DNA of 64,000 nt from CAVQBC01 sp963848415 (GTDB lineage: Bacteria; Actinomycetota; Thermoleophilia; Solirubrobacterales; Solirubrobacteraceae), in NCBI GenBank assembly GCA_963848415.1, contig CAWKDN010000001.1, forward strand, positions 2,542,001 through 2,606,000, given 5' to 3'. This document shows positions 15,166 through 23,474 of the stretch, piece after piece. The position numbers and the translations under genes were made by a program. How positions within the stretch are numbered: the first letter of the stretch is position 1; each line of letters starts with the position of its first letter. A model generated the notes under the pieces. That model made no database searches, was not told the origin of the DNA, and worked only from the letters and a program-made list of their open reading frames with translations.

Positions 15166-16347
15166 ATGCGCCGACTTCTCGTCCTGGCGAGCGTGCTCGC
15201 GCTCCCGCTGGCCATCTGGGCGCTGCTGCCGCTCGTGTCCACCGGCGCGCCCAAGAGCGCCGCCGAGCTCGAGAAGAAGATCGACTCCAAGCGCAAGGCG
15301 GTCGACGCCAAGAAGGGCAAGGAGCGCGTGCTCTCCTCCGACATCGCCGGCTACACGCGCCGGATCGACGCGCTGCAGGGCGACATCGACACCCTGCAGG
15401 CCCGCCAGGCGGAGATCGAGGAGGACCTCGCGGCCAAGCGCGCGGAGCTCTCGCGCCTGCAGGGCCGCCTGCGCCAGGAGCGCGTGCGCCTGCAGCGCCT
15501 GCGCGTCCGCCTGGCCGAGACGCGCACCGCGCTCGCCGGCCGGCTCGTCTCGCTCTACAAGGCCGACCGCCCGGACGTCGTCACCGTCGTGCTCGAGTCC
15601 GACGGCTTCGCCTCGCTGCTCGAGCGCACCGAGTTCCTCAAGCGCGTCTCCTCCCAGGACGCGCGCATCCTCACGCTGGTCCGCGAGGCGCGCGCCGACG
15701 CGACCGCCACGGCCGCGCGCCTGGGCAAGCTCGAGGGGCGCCAGCGCAAGGTCACCGCCGTCGTGGAGCAGCGCCGCAACGAGGTCGCGGCGATCAAGGG
15801 CCAGCTCGTCGACCGCCAGGACAGCTACGCCTCCGTGCGCTCGACCAAGCGCGAGGCGCTGGACACCGTGCGCGACAGCCGGCAGAACCTCGAGGGCGAC
15901 CTGCGGGCGCTCGAGAAGGAGCAGGCCAAGGTGCAGAACGCGCTGGCCTCGGCGGCCGGCGCCGGACCGGTCCGCGCCGGCTCGGGCAGCCTGATCTGGC
16001 CGGTCAACGGACCGATGGTCTCGCCCTTCGGCCAGCGCTGGGGCCGCCTGCACGCCGGCGTGGACATCGCCGTCCCGGCGGGCACCCCGATCCGCGCGGC
16101 CGACTCCGGCAAGGTCGTCCTGCTCGGCTGGACCGGCGGCTACGGCAACTACACCTGCATCCAGCACAACGGCTCGCTGTCGACGTGCTACGCGCACCAG
16201 TCGTCCTACTCGACCTCAAACGGCGCGAACGTCTCCAAGGGCCAGATCATCGGCCGCGTCGGCTGCACGGGGCACTGCTTCGGCGACCACCTGCACTTCG
16301 AGACGCGGGTCGGCGGCGGGCCGACGGACCCGATGGGCTACCTGTAG
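15166..16347 (+). CDS. M23 peptidase with EnvC-like coiled coil
   Basis: A 393-residue secreted murein hydrolase or amidase activator. The signal peptide (MRRLLVLASVLALPLAIWAL) is followed by about 230 residues of coiled coil rich in Lys, Arg, Glu and Gln. Then comes a C-terminal LytM/M23 domain: 'WPVNGPMVSPFGQRWGRLHA', 'GVDIAVPAGTPI', and 'HCFGDHLHFETRVGGG' at the end. Zinc ligands are in HAGVD and HLHF, so catalysis is possible, as beta-lytic endopeptidase cutting cross-bridges. ATG 15166 is preferred over 15154 because of the -10 element at 15150; both give the same mature protein. Confidence 0.9.
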   Translation: MRRLLVLASVLALPLAIWALLPLVSTGAPKSAAELEKKIDSKRKAVDAKKGKERVLSSDIAGYTRRIDALQGDIDTLQARQAEIEEDLAAKRAELSRLQGRLRQERVRLQRLRVRLAETRTALAGRLVSLYKADRPDVVTVVLESDGFASLLERTEFLKRVSSQDARILTLVREARADATATAARLGKLEGRQRKVTAVVEQRRNEVAAIKGQLVDRQDSYASVRSTKREALDTVRDSRQNLEGDLRALEKEQAKVQNALASAAGAGPVRAGSGSLIWPVNGPMVSPFGQRWGRLHAGVDIAVPAGTPIRAADSGKVVLLGWTGGYGNYTCIQHNGSLSTCYAHQSSYSTSNGANVSKGQIIGRVGCTGHCFGDHLHFETRVGGGPTDPMGYL

Positions 16348-16419
16348 CCGCTTCGGTCCGCGCCGGGGTCCGGGCGAACCCCGCACCGAGGGTGGGCCGG
16401 GCCGGAGTCGGCGACGGCA

Positions 16420-16536
16420 ACCGGCATTTCCTCAGCATCCGCGCGATCGGGGGCGCGCTGCTGAGGTTGTGCCGCCAGGAGCGGCATAAGTGCAGCATCG
16501 CGCGGCCGACGGGCTCGATGCTGAGGAAAAGCCGGT
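16420..16536. repeat. REP-like composite palindrome, copy B
   Basis: Fills the middle of the 281-base gap between the M23 gene and lgt. The outer arms ACCGGCATTTCCTCAGCATC (16420-16439) and GATGCTGAGGAAAAGCCGGT (16517-16536) pair with one mismatch. The inner arms are 16460-16475 and 16481-16496 around a CAGGA loop. CCTCAGCA and TGCTGAGG within the left half can also pair, so alternative double hairpins are possible. The core ends TAAGTGCAG like copy C. Confidence 0.7.
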
Positions 16537-16610
16537 AGTTCGCCGCCGCGCCGACCGTACCCACCATCTCACCAGCCGGGGTTCGACCCGGCACGCGGAA
16601 CCACGGACGG

Positions 16611-16616
16611 TACGCT
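16611..16616 (+). promoter_or_regulatory. -10 element of lgt
   Basis: TACGCT lies 12 bases before the GTG start, and no Shine-Dalgarno is present. It fits the leaderless pattern. Confidence 0.4.
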
Positions 16617-16628
16617 CGTTGGCGCGCC

Positions 16629-17429
16629 GTGCAGCCCGAGCTCGACCTCTTCGGCATCACCCTGCAGACCTTCGGGCTCATGCTGGGTCTCGCCTTCGTC
16701 ACCGCCGGGGTGCTGCTCGGCCTGCGGCTCAAGGAGCTCGGCAAGCCGGTCGACTGGGCCTACGAGCTGGTCTTCGCGGCGCTCGTCGGCGGCCTCGTCG
16801 GGGCGCGCCTGTGGTGGCTGGCGGAGAACTGGAGCGAGGCCTCGGGCGACATCCTCGGCAGCCTGTTCTCGGGCAGCGGGCTGGTCTGGTACGGCGGGGC
16901 GATCGGCGGGGCGATCGGGGTGATCCTGTGGGCGTGGCGGCGGCACTGGCTCACGCTCGAGCTGCTCGACGCCTGCGCGCCCGGGCTGGCCGCCGGCTAC
17001 GCGGTCGGCCGCATCGGCTGCCAGCTGGCCGGTGACGGCGACTACGGCATCCCGTGGGACGGCCCGTGGGCGATGGCCTACCCGGAGGGCACCGTGCCGA
17101 CGACCGAGGAGGTCCATCCGACGCCGGTCTACGAGACGCTCGCGATGCTGCTCGTCGCCGGGGTGCTGTGGCGGCTGCGCAACACGTTCCGCCCGGGCGG
17201 CCTCGTCGCGCTCTACCTCGTGCTGGCCGGCCTGGAGCGCTTCCTGGTGGAGTTCGTGCGCCGCAACCCGGACGAGCTGCTCGGGCTCACGCAGCCGCAG
17301 CTGATCTCCGTCGTGATGATCGTGGCGGGCGGGGCGTGGCTGCTGCTGCGCGGGGGGCGGCGAGAGCAGCCGGCCGAGCCGCGCGGGGCGGCGCGACGGC
17401 GCGCGCCCGCCGCCCGGCAGCGGGCCTGA
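16629..17429 (+). CDS. lgt: Prolipoprotein diacylglyceryl transferase
   Basis: A 266-residue polytopic membrane enzyme that transfers diacylglycerol from phosphatidylglycerol to the lipobox Cys, the first step of lipoprotein maturation. Signatures seen: 'GLVGARLWWLAENW', 'SGLVWYGGAIGGAI', the Lgt motif 'GYAVGRIGCQLAGDGDYGIP' near residue 120, and 'HPTPVYETLAML'. About seven hydrophobic segments fit the family. The tail is short and Arg/Ala-rich. GTG 16629 is the start. At least two lipobox proteins in this window would be its substrates. A CDF transporter gene follows after 13 bases. Confidence 0.95.
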   Translation: MQPELDLFGITLQTFGLMLGLAFVTAGVLLGLRLKELGKPVDWAYELVFAALVGGLVGARLWWLAENWSEASGDILGSLFSGSGLVWYGGAIGGAIGVILWAWRRHWLTLELLDACAPGLAAGYAVGRIGCQLAGDGDYGIPWDGPWAMAYPEGTVPTTEEVHPTPVYETLAMLLVAGVLWRLRNTFRPGGLVALYLVLAGLERFLVEFVRRNPDELLGLTQPQLISVVMIVAGGAWLLLRGGRREQPAEPRGAARRRAPAARQRA

Positions 17430-17442
17430 GCCCCCCGGCGCG

Positions 17443-18378
17443 ATGGCCGCCGGCGCCCTGAGGGCCGATTCGCTGACCCGCTTCGCGTGGCTCGCCGTCG
17501 CCGCCGCGCTGGTCACGATCGCGCTCAAGACGCTCGCGTGGGCGGTCACGGGCTCCGTCGGCCTGCTCTCTGACGCGCTCGAGTCCGTCGTGAACCTGGT
17601 GGCCGCGCTGCTCGCGGTCGTCGTGCTGCGGTGGGCCGCCAAGCCGGCCGACGAGGAGCACGAGTACGGCCACGCCAAGGCCGAGTACGTCTCGGCCGGC
17701 GTGGAGGGCACGCTGATCTTCTTCGCCGCCCTGAGCATCGCCTGGACGGCGGCCGGGCGGCTCGTGGATCCGGTCGGCCTCGATGACGTGGGCCTCGGCC
17801 TCGTGCTCTCCACGCTGGCCTCGCTCGTCAACCTCGGCGTCGGGCTCGGGCTCGTGCGCGCCGGCCGCCGCGAGCGCTCGATCACGCTCGAGGCCGACGG
17901 GCGCCACCTGCTGACCGACGTGTGGACCTCGGCCGGGGTGATCGCCGGCGTGGGCGCGGTCGCGCTCACCGGCTGGGAGCGGCTGGACCCGCTGATCGCC
18001 ATCGTGGTGGCGGCCAACATCGTCGTGACCGGGGCCTCGCTGGTGCGCCGGGCGACCGGCGGCCTGATGGACCGAGCGCTGCCCCCGGCGGACCGCGCCG
18101 CCGTCGCGGCGGTGCTCGACCGCTATACGGAGGAGGGGGACGTGCGCTTCCACGCGCTGCGCACCCGGCAGGCCGGGCGCCGCTCGTTCATGTCCGTCCA
18201 CGTGCTCGTGCCCGGCGAGTGGAGCGTCCAGCGCGGCCACGACCTGGTGGAGCGACTCGAGGACGAGATCCTCGCGGTCGTGCCCGGCCTGGCGGTCCTT
18301 ACCCACCTCGAGCCGATCGAGGACCCCGCGTCCTTCGCCGACGCCCAGCTCGACCGCCCCGACCGCGCGCCGCTGTGA
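17443..18378 (+). CDS. Cation diffusion facilitator (CDF) metal transporter
   Basis: A 311-residue membrane transporter that exports divalent metals (Zn, Fe, Mn, Co or Cd) by proton exchange. About six transmembrane helices occupy residues 12-205. The metal site in helix 2 is 'GLLSDALESVVNLVAALLAV' (Asp and Ser/Glu around SDALES), and helix 5 has 'HLLTDVWTSAGVIAG' (His and Asp). A cytoplasmic domain at 210-300 follows, with 'SVHVLVPGEWSVQRGHDLVE'. The order of helix-2 residues does not settle the metal. It lies just downstream of lgt and probably shares its transcript. Confidence 0.92.
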   Translation: MAAGALRADSLTRFAWLAVAAALVTIALKTLAWAVTGSVGLLSDALESVVNLVAALLAVVVLRWAAKPADEEHEYGHAKAEYVSAGVEGTLIFFAALSIAWTAAGRLVDPVGLDDVGLGLVLSTLASLVNLGVGLGLVRAGRRERSITLEADGRHLLTDVWTSAGVIAGVGAVALTGWERLDPLIAIVVAANIVVTGASLVRRATGGLMDRALPPADRAAVAAVLDRYTEEGDVRFHALRTRQAGRRSFMSVHVLVPGEWSVQRGHDLVERLEDEILAVVPGLAVLTHLEPIEDPASFADAQLDRPDRAPL

Positions 18379-18379
18379 G

Positions 18380-18812
18380 TCAGCGCAGGAGCTCGACGTC
18401 GGCCTCGAGCGCCCGGTAGGTGTCGAGCGCGCGCCAGATCGCGCGTGACCAACGGGATCCGGTGCTCGATCGCCGCCGCGGCGACCAGGCCGTCGTAGAT
18501 CGAGCCGCCCGCGATGCCGAGGCCCTCGAGCCGGGCGAGCAGGGAGGTCGCGCCGCGTGAGCTGAGGAACCTCGTGGACGGGAAGCTCGCCGAGAGCAGG
18601 CGCGCCACCGTGGCCGGGGTGCGGCGAGCGGGCGGTGGAAGCCGGGTCAGGATGGAGAAGGTCTCGAAGGCGGCGTGACCGGCGAGCCCGAGTCGCCGGC
18701 CGGCGACCGCCTCCGACGTCGCCTCGTGGTGCTCGTGGTCGGCGACGGAGACGGCGACGGCGACGCTCGTGTCGACGAGGACCTCGCGAGTGTCCTTACC
18801 GCTGGTCGCCAT
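18380..18812 (-). pseudogene. VapC-like PIN toxin with late frameshift
   Basis: A second PIN-domain toxin. From ATG 18812 the frame reads MATSGKDTREVLVDTSVAVA (acidic site in VDTS), 'AFETFSILTRLP' (second Glu), 'GGSIYDGLVAAAAI' and 'IPLVTRDLARARHLP'. At about 18431 an extra G shifts the frame. Removing it gives 'LVTRDLRALDTYRALEADVELLR' and TGA at 18380-18382, a normal VapC end with the last acidic site intact. So only the final 20 residues are damaged, and a partly folded protein is conceivable. Its start overlaps the antitoxin stop by 17 bases. Confidence 0.8.
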
Positions 18813-19029
18813 CGCGCAGCGCCCTGACGGTCTCGTCGTCGAGGCGCGTGCCGGAGGCGGGGATGACGAGCCGATTGCCGCGCAGCTCGAGGGATTCCTC
18901 CGCCGGCGCCTCGACCCGGATCCCCGCGCCGTCGGCGACCACCTCGACAACGCCGGGCCGGAGCCCGAGCCGGTCGCGCAGGACCTTCGGGATGACCAGC
19001 CGCCCTGCCTTGTCGATGGTTGCTTTGAT
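18796..19029 (-). CDS. AbrB/MazE-like antitoxin (start codon odd)
   Basis: A 77-residue swapped-hairpin antitoxin: 'KATIDKAGRLVIPKVLRDRL' near the N-terminus is the AbrB/SpoVT DNA-binding motif. The rest ('EESLELRGNRLVIPASGTRLDDETVRALRDGDQR') would wrap the PIN toxin. An in-frame TAG stands just upstream. The codon where the family normally starts is ATC (19029-19027), not ATG, and no ATG, GTG or TTG is available near it. Either ATC is used as a rare start or the start codon was lost. Together with the frameshifted toxin this suggests a dying toxin-antitoxin locus. Confidence 0.7.
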   Translation of the reverse strand: MKATIDKAGRLVIPKVLRDRLGLRPGVVEVVADGAGIRVEAPAEESLELRGNRLVIPASGTRLDDETVRALRDGDQR

Positions 19030-19086
19030 GCCTAAAGGCTACCAACGGCGGATCTCCGCACCTGCCCGCCATAATCCGCCGCCCCG

Positions 19087-20346
19087 ATGGCCGTCACCGC
19101 CCTCAGCGTCTATCCCGAGGCCTCCTCCGTGCAGGGCGGCCGGCTGACGGTCGGCGGCTGCGACGCGATCGAGCTCGCGCGGGAGTTCGGCACGCCCGCC
19201 TACGTGATCGCCGAGGACGACCTGCGCGCTCGCGCCCGCGAGCTGCTCGCCGCGCTCGACGCCGCCCACGGGCCGCTGAGCTCGATCGTGTACGCCTCCA
19301 AGGCGATGCCGTGCACCGCGGTGCTGCAGATCTTCCGCGAGGAGGGCCTGGCCGTCGACGTCGCCTCGGCCGGCGAGCTGCACTTGGCCCTGCGGGCCGG
19401 CTTCGAGCCCGAGTGCGTCTACGTGCACGGCAACGCCAAGTCGGTCGCCGAGCTCGAGGCGGCGCTGGCGCTGGGCGAGGCGACCATCGTGGTCGACAAC
19501 TTCGACGAGATCGACCGCCTGGCCGGGCTCGTCGCGCCGGGCGCCGGCCAGAAGGTCATGGTCCGCGTCACGCCGGGCGTGGAGACCGACACGCACGCCG
19601 CGGTCGCCACCGGCCATGCGCGCTCGAAGTTCGGCTTCCCGCTCGCCGAGGCGCCGGAGGCGATCGCGCGCCTGCGGGCGATCGACGGGCTCGAGCTGCG
19701 CGGGCCGCACCTGCACATCGGCTCCCAGCTGTTCGACTTCGCGCCCTACCGCGAGGCGATCGGGGCGCTCGCCGGCCTGGGCGAGTTCGACGCCTACGAC
19801 CTCGGCGGCGGGCTCGCCGTCGCCTACCTGCCCGAGCAGCGGGTCCCGGCGCCGGAGGCCTGGGTGAACGCCATGGCCGCCGCCGCGCACGAGCTGCTCG
19901 GCGCCGCGGACGCCCACCTCACGCTCGAGCCCGGCCGTGCGCTGGTCGCCGCGGCGGGCGTGACCCTCTATGGCGTGGAGGCCGTCAAGGGCGAGACGGT
20001 GGCGGTCGACGGCGGAATGTCGGACAACCTGCGCCCGATGCTCTACGGCGCGCCCTACGACGCCGACGTCGCCGACCGCTTGACCTCCGCCGAGCGCCCG
20101 GGGCGCGACTACCGGCTGGTGGGCAAGCACTGCGAGTCCGGCGACGTGCTGGCCGAGGCCGTGCGGCTGTGCGACCCGGTCGAGGGCGACGTGATCGTCA
20201 CGCCGGTCACCGGCGCCTACGGGCACGCGCTGGCCAACAACTACAACGGCGTGCCGCGCCCGCCGGTGATCCTGTGCTCGCAGGGCAGCGCCCGCGCGGT
20301 CGTGCGCCGCGAGACGCTCGAGGACCTCCATGGCCGCGACGCCTGA
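19087..20346 (+). CDS. lysA: Diaminopimelate decarboxylase
   Basis: A 419-residue PLP enzyme that converts meso-diaminopimelate to L-lysine, the last lysine step. The PLP lysine is in 'VYASKAMPCTAVLQIF' (Lys72). 'HGNAKSVAEL', the glycine-rich phosphate-binding loop 'YDLGGGLAVAY' and 'EPGRALVAAAG' follow. 'KHCESGDVLAE' with its Cys and 'NNYNGVPRPP' near the C-terminus complete the substrate site across the dimer. It is the first gene of a tightly packed operon and overlaps hom by 17 bases. A CATAAT -10-like box lies 11 bases before the ATG. Confidence 0.96.
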   Translation: MAVTALSVYPEASSVQGGRLTVGGCDAIELAREFGTPAYVIAEDDLRARARELLAALDAAHGPLSSIVYASKAMPCTAVLQIFREEGLAVDVASAGELHLALRAGFEPECVYVHGNAKSVAELEAALALGEATIVVDNFDEIDRLAGLVAPGAGQKVMVRVTPGVETDTHAAVATGHARSKFGFPLAEAPEAIARLRAIDGLELRGPHLHIGSQLFDFAPYREAIGALAGLGEFDAYDLGGGLAVAYLPEQRVPAPEAWVNAMAAAAHELLGAADAHLTLEPGRALVAAAGVTLYGVEAVKGETVAVDGGMSDNLRPMLYGAPYDADVADRLTSAERPGRDYRLVGKHCESGDVLAEAVRLCDPVEGDVIVTPVTGAYGHALANNYNGVPRPPVILCSQGSARAVVRRETLEDLHGRDA

Positions 20347-21571
20347 GGCCCGGCCGTACCGGATCGGGCTGCTCGGGCACGGCACCGTCGGCGCCGCCTT
20401 CGACGCCCTGCTCGGCGAGCGCGCCGGCCACGTCGCGGCGGTCACCGGGCTGCGCCCGGAGCTCGCCGGCGTGCTCACCCGCTCGCGCGGCGACTTCTCG
20501 GAGCTGCTCGAGCGCTCCGAGCTCGTCGTCGAGCTGATGGGCGGGCTCGAGCCCGCGCGCGAGTACGTCCTGGCCGCCATGCGCGCGGGGCGCCACGTCG
20601 TCTCGGCCAACAAGCAGCTGCTCTCCCAGCACGGCGAGGAGCTGTGGGCGGTCGCCCGCGAGCACGACGTCCAGCTGCGCTTCGAGGGCGCCGTCGCGGG
20701 TGTCGTGCCCGTGATCCGCGTGCTGCAGGAGACGCTCGCGGCCGCCCACGTCGAGCGCATCCACGGGATCGTCAACGGCACCACGAACTACGTGCTCTCC
20801 GAGATGGCCCGCACCGGCATCGACTACGCGCAGGCGCTGCGCCAGGCCCAGGAGCTGGGCTACGCCGAGGCCGACCCGACCGAGGACGTCACCGGCAAGG
20901 ACGCCGCCGCCAAGATGGCGATCCTCGCCCGGCTGGCCTTCTCCACGCCGGTGCACCTCGACCAGGTGGTCTACGAGGGGATCGAGCAGATCACCGGCGA
21001 CGACATGGCCTACGCGCGCGAGCTCGACCTGGGCCTGAAGCTGATCGGGACCGCCGAGCGCGTCGACGGCGGCATCAGCGTGCGCGTGCATCCGGCCTTC
21101 CTGTACGGCAGCCATCCCTTGGCCTCGGTGCACGGGCCGTTCAACGCCGTCACCGTCGAGTCCGACGCGATCACCGAGATCACCATGTCCGGGCCCGGGG
21201 CGGGCGGCGCGCAGACCGCCAGCGCGGTGCTGGGCGACGTGATCTCGGCCATGATCCCGCCGGCCGCGACGCCCGAGGCGACCGAGCGCCTGGAGATCGT
21301 CGAGGACGTCGTCTCGGCGTTCTACGTCCACATGGAGGTGGCCGACCGGCCCGGCGTGCTGGCCCAGGTCGCCGAGCTGCTGGGGATGCAGGGCGTCTCG
21401 ATCAAGTCCTTCGTGCAGCGCGGGCTGGGCGACAACGCGCGGCTGGTGATGGTCCTGCACCCGATCCTCGAGTCGCGCTTCTACGCCGCGCTGCAGATGA
21501 TCGGCCAGCTGGACTTCATGCGCGCCCCGCCGCGCGCGATCCGGGTGATCGAAGAGGAGTTCGGGCCGTGA
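20330..21571 (+). CDS. hom: Homoserine dehydrogenase with C-terminal ACT domain
   Basis: A 413-residue NAD(P)H enzyme that reduces aspartate semialdehyde to homoserine. The nucleotide-binding loop is 'IGLLGHGTVGAAFDALLGE' (residues 11-29), and the active-site region contains 'HVVSANKQLLSQHGEELW'. 'GIVNGTTNYVLSEM', 'EADPTEDVTGKDAAAKMAIL' and 'LGLKLIG' are the family signature blocks. The ACT domain from about residue 325 ('VEVADRPGVLAQVAELLG'-like segment) probably senses threonine for feedback inhibition. Its stop and the thrC start share GTGA. Confidence 0.96.
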   Translation: MAATPEARPYRIGLLGHGTVGAAFDALLGERAGHVAAVTGLRPELAGVLTRSRGDFSELLERSELVVELMGGLEPAREYVLAAMRAGRHVVSANKQLLSQHGEELWAVAREHDVQLRFEGAVAGVVPVIRVLQETLAAAHVERIHGIVNGTTNYVLSEMARTGIDYAQALRQAQELGYAEADPTEDVTGKDAAAKMAILARLAFSTPVHLDQVVYEGIEQITGDDMAYARELDLGLKLIGTAERVDGGISVRVHPAFLYGSHPLASVHGPFNAVTVESDAITEITMSGPGAGGAQTASAVLGDVISAMIPPAATPEATERLEIVEDVVSAFYVHMEVADRPGVLAQVAELLGMQGVSIKSFVQRGLGDNARLVMVLHPILESRFYAALQMIGQLDFMRAPPRAIRVIEEEFGP

Positions 21572-22626
21572 TCGGCTCCGCCGCGCCGTGCGCCCGGCTC
21601 GGCGGGCACGGCCATCCCGGTCTGATCGAGCGCTACCGCGACCGCCTGCCCTTCGCCGCCTCTGACCCGGTGGTCTCGCTGCAGGAGGGCTCGACGCCGC
21701 TGGTGCTCGCCGAGCGGATCTCCGAGCGGGTGGGAGCGCAGGTGTGGCTGAAGGTCGAGGGCGCGAACCCGACGGGCTCCTTCAAGGACCGCGGCATGAC
21801 GTGCGCGGTCTCCGCCGCCGTGCGCGAGGGCGCCGAGGCGGTCATCTGCGCCTCCACCGGCAACACGGCGGCCAGCGCGGCCGCCTACGCCGCGCGCGCC
21901 GGGCTGCGCGGGGCGGTGATCGTCCCCGAGGGCAAGATCGCCACCGGCAAGCTCGCGCAGGCGCTCATGCACGGCGCGCGCGTGGTGGCGCTGCGCGGCA
22001 ACTTCGACGAGGCGCTCGGCCTGGTGCGCGAGCTCGTCCAGCGCCACCCGATCGCGCTCGTGAACTCGGTCAACTGGTTCCGGCTGGAGGGGCAGAAGAC
22101 AGCGAGCTTCGAGATCGCAGACGAGCTCGGCGAGATCGACGCGCTGTGCATCCCGGTCGGCAACGCCGGCAACATCACCGCCTACTGGAAGGGCTTCGTC
22201 GAGGCCGGCGAACGGCGCCCGCGGATGCTCGGCTGGCAGGCCGAGGGCGCGGCCCCGCTCGTGCACGGCACGCCCGTGGCGGCGCCCGAGACGGTCGCGA
22301 GCGCCATCCGCATCGGCAACCCTGCCCGCTGGGAGGAGGCGATGGCGGCGATGACGGCCTCCCACGGCGCGATCCGCGCGGTCTCCGACGCCGAGATCGT
22401 GGCGGCTTACCGGCTGCTGGCGCGCGAGGAGGGGGTCTTCTGCGAGCCGGCGTCGGCGGCCGGCGTCGCCGGGCTGCTGCGGGCCGGCGCCGAGGGCGCC
22501 GAGCGGATCGTGTGCGTGCTGACCGGCCACGGCCTCAAGGACCCGCAGACCGCGCTCGCCCACGCCGGCTCGGTCGTCCCGTGCGAGCCGGAGCTCGAGG
22601 CCGTCGAGCGCGCCGTGCTGGGATGA
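21568..22626 (+). CDS. thrC: Threonine synthase
   Basis: A 352-residue PLP enzyme that converts O-phosphohomoserine to threonine. The PLP lysine sits in 'GANPTGSFKDRGMTCAVSAA' (Lys73), and 'ICASTGNTAASAAAYAARAG' contains the Asn-containing PLP contact loop. 'IPVGNAGNITAYWKGF' is the phosphate-binding glycine loop. The length fits the short class of threonine synthases. The GTG start at 21568 overlaps the hom stop, and the end overlaps the thrB ATG by four bases. Confidence 0.96.
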   Translation: MIGSAAPCARLGGHGHPGLIERYRDRLPFAASDPVVSLQEGSTPLVLAERISERVGAQVWLKVEGANPTGSFKDRGMTCAVSAAVREGAEAVICASTGNTAASAAAYAARAGLRGAVIVPEGKIATGKLAQALMHGARVVALRGNFDEALGLVRELVQRHPIALVNSVNWFRLEGQKTASFEIADELGEIDALCIPVGNAGNITAYWKGFVEAGERRPRMLGWQAEGAAPLVHGTPVAAPETVASAIRIGNPARWEEAMAAMTASHGAIRAVSDAEIVAAYRLLAREEGVFCEPASAAGVAGLLRAGAEGAERIVCVLTGHGLKDPQTALAHAGSVVPCEPELEAVERAVLG

Positions 22627-23474
22627 CCCGCCGCGCCCTGGTGCGCGTGCCGGCCAGCTCGGCGAACCTCGGCCCGGGCTTCGACGCGCTGGCGTGCGCG
22701 CTCGCGATGCACGTGGAGCTCGAGATCGTCGAGTCCGGCCGCTTCGGGGTGCACACCGAGCTGGCGATCGCCCGCGACCACCGCAACCTGTGCGTGAAGG
22801 CGTTCGAGACGCTGCATCCCGTCGACGGCTTCGAGTTCCACATCCGCTCGGACGTGCCGCTCCTCGGTGGCCTGGGCACGAGCGCCGCCGCGATCGTGGC
22901 GGGCCTCTGCGCCGCTGACGCGCTGGCCGGGCTGGGCGCGGACGTGCTCGCGCTCGCGACCGCCCTGGAGGGCCACCCGGACAACGTCGCGGCGGCGCTG
23001 CTGGGCGGCGTCGTGCTGGTGGCCGACGGCGTGGCGACCCGCTTCGACGCACCGGCCGGGCTCGAGGCGCTGCTGGTCGTGCCCGGCCAGGCCGTGCGCA
23101 CCGTCAAGGCGCGCGCCGCGCTGCCGGCGGAGATCCCGCTCACCGACGCCGTCTTCAACCTCGCCCACACCGGCCTGCTCGTGCTGGGGCTGGCCCGCGG
23201 CGACCTCGAGCTCTTCGCGCGCGGGCTGGCCGACCGCATCCACCAGCCGCGGCGCGCCTCGCTCTACCCCCGCTCGATGGCGTTCGTCGAGGGCGCCGTG
23301 GAGCTCGGCGCGCTGGGCGCCTGCATCTCCGGCGCGGGGCCGTCGGTGCTCCTGTGGACGCGCGCCGGCACCACCGGCGCCGTGCTCGAGCGGGCGCGCG
23401 CCGAGGCCGGCGACTGGGCTGAGGTCCGCCCGGTCGCGCTCGAGCCTCGGGGGGCGCAGGTCAGCGTCAGCTGA
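22623..23474 (+). CDS. thrB: Homoserine kinase (GHMP family)
   Basis: A 283-residue kinase that phosphorylates homoserine with ATP, feeding ThrC. The N-terminus 'VRVPASSANLGPGFDALACA' and the ATP loop 'VPLLGGLGTSAAAIVAGLCA' are GHMP motifs 1 and 2. 'LGACISGAGPSVLLW' near residue 235 is motif 3. It is the last gene of the lysA-hom-thrC-thrB run; the ATG overlaps the thrC stop (ATGA). The 3' end overlaps the opposite-strand L,D-transpeptidase by eight bases. Confidence 0.95.
   Translation: MTRRALVRVPASSANLGPGFDALACALAMHVELEIVESGRFGVHTELAIARDHRNLCVKAFETLHPVDGFEFHIRSDVPLLGGLGTSAAAIVAGLCAADALAGLGADVLALATALEGHPDNVAAALLGGVVLVADGVATRFDAPAGLEALLVVPGQAVRTVKARAALPAEIPLTDAVFNLAHTGLLVLGLARGDLELFARGLADRIHQPRRASLYPRSMAFVEGAVELGALGACISGAGPSVLLWTRAGTTGAVLERARAEAGDWAEVRPVALEPRGAQVSVS

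Noticed and set aside
16569..16600. GGGGTTCGACCC, a tRNA T-arm-like string
   Set aside because: The T-stem does not pair beyond one base and no acceptor or anticodon arms are found around it.
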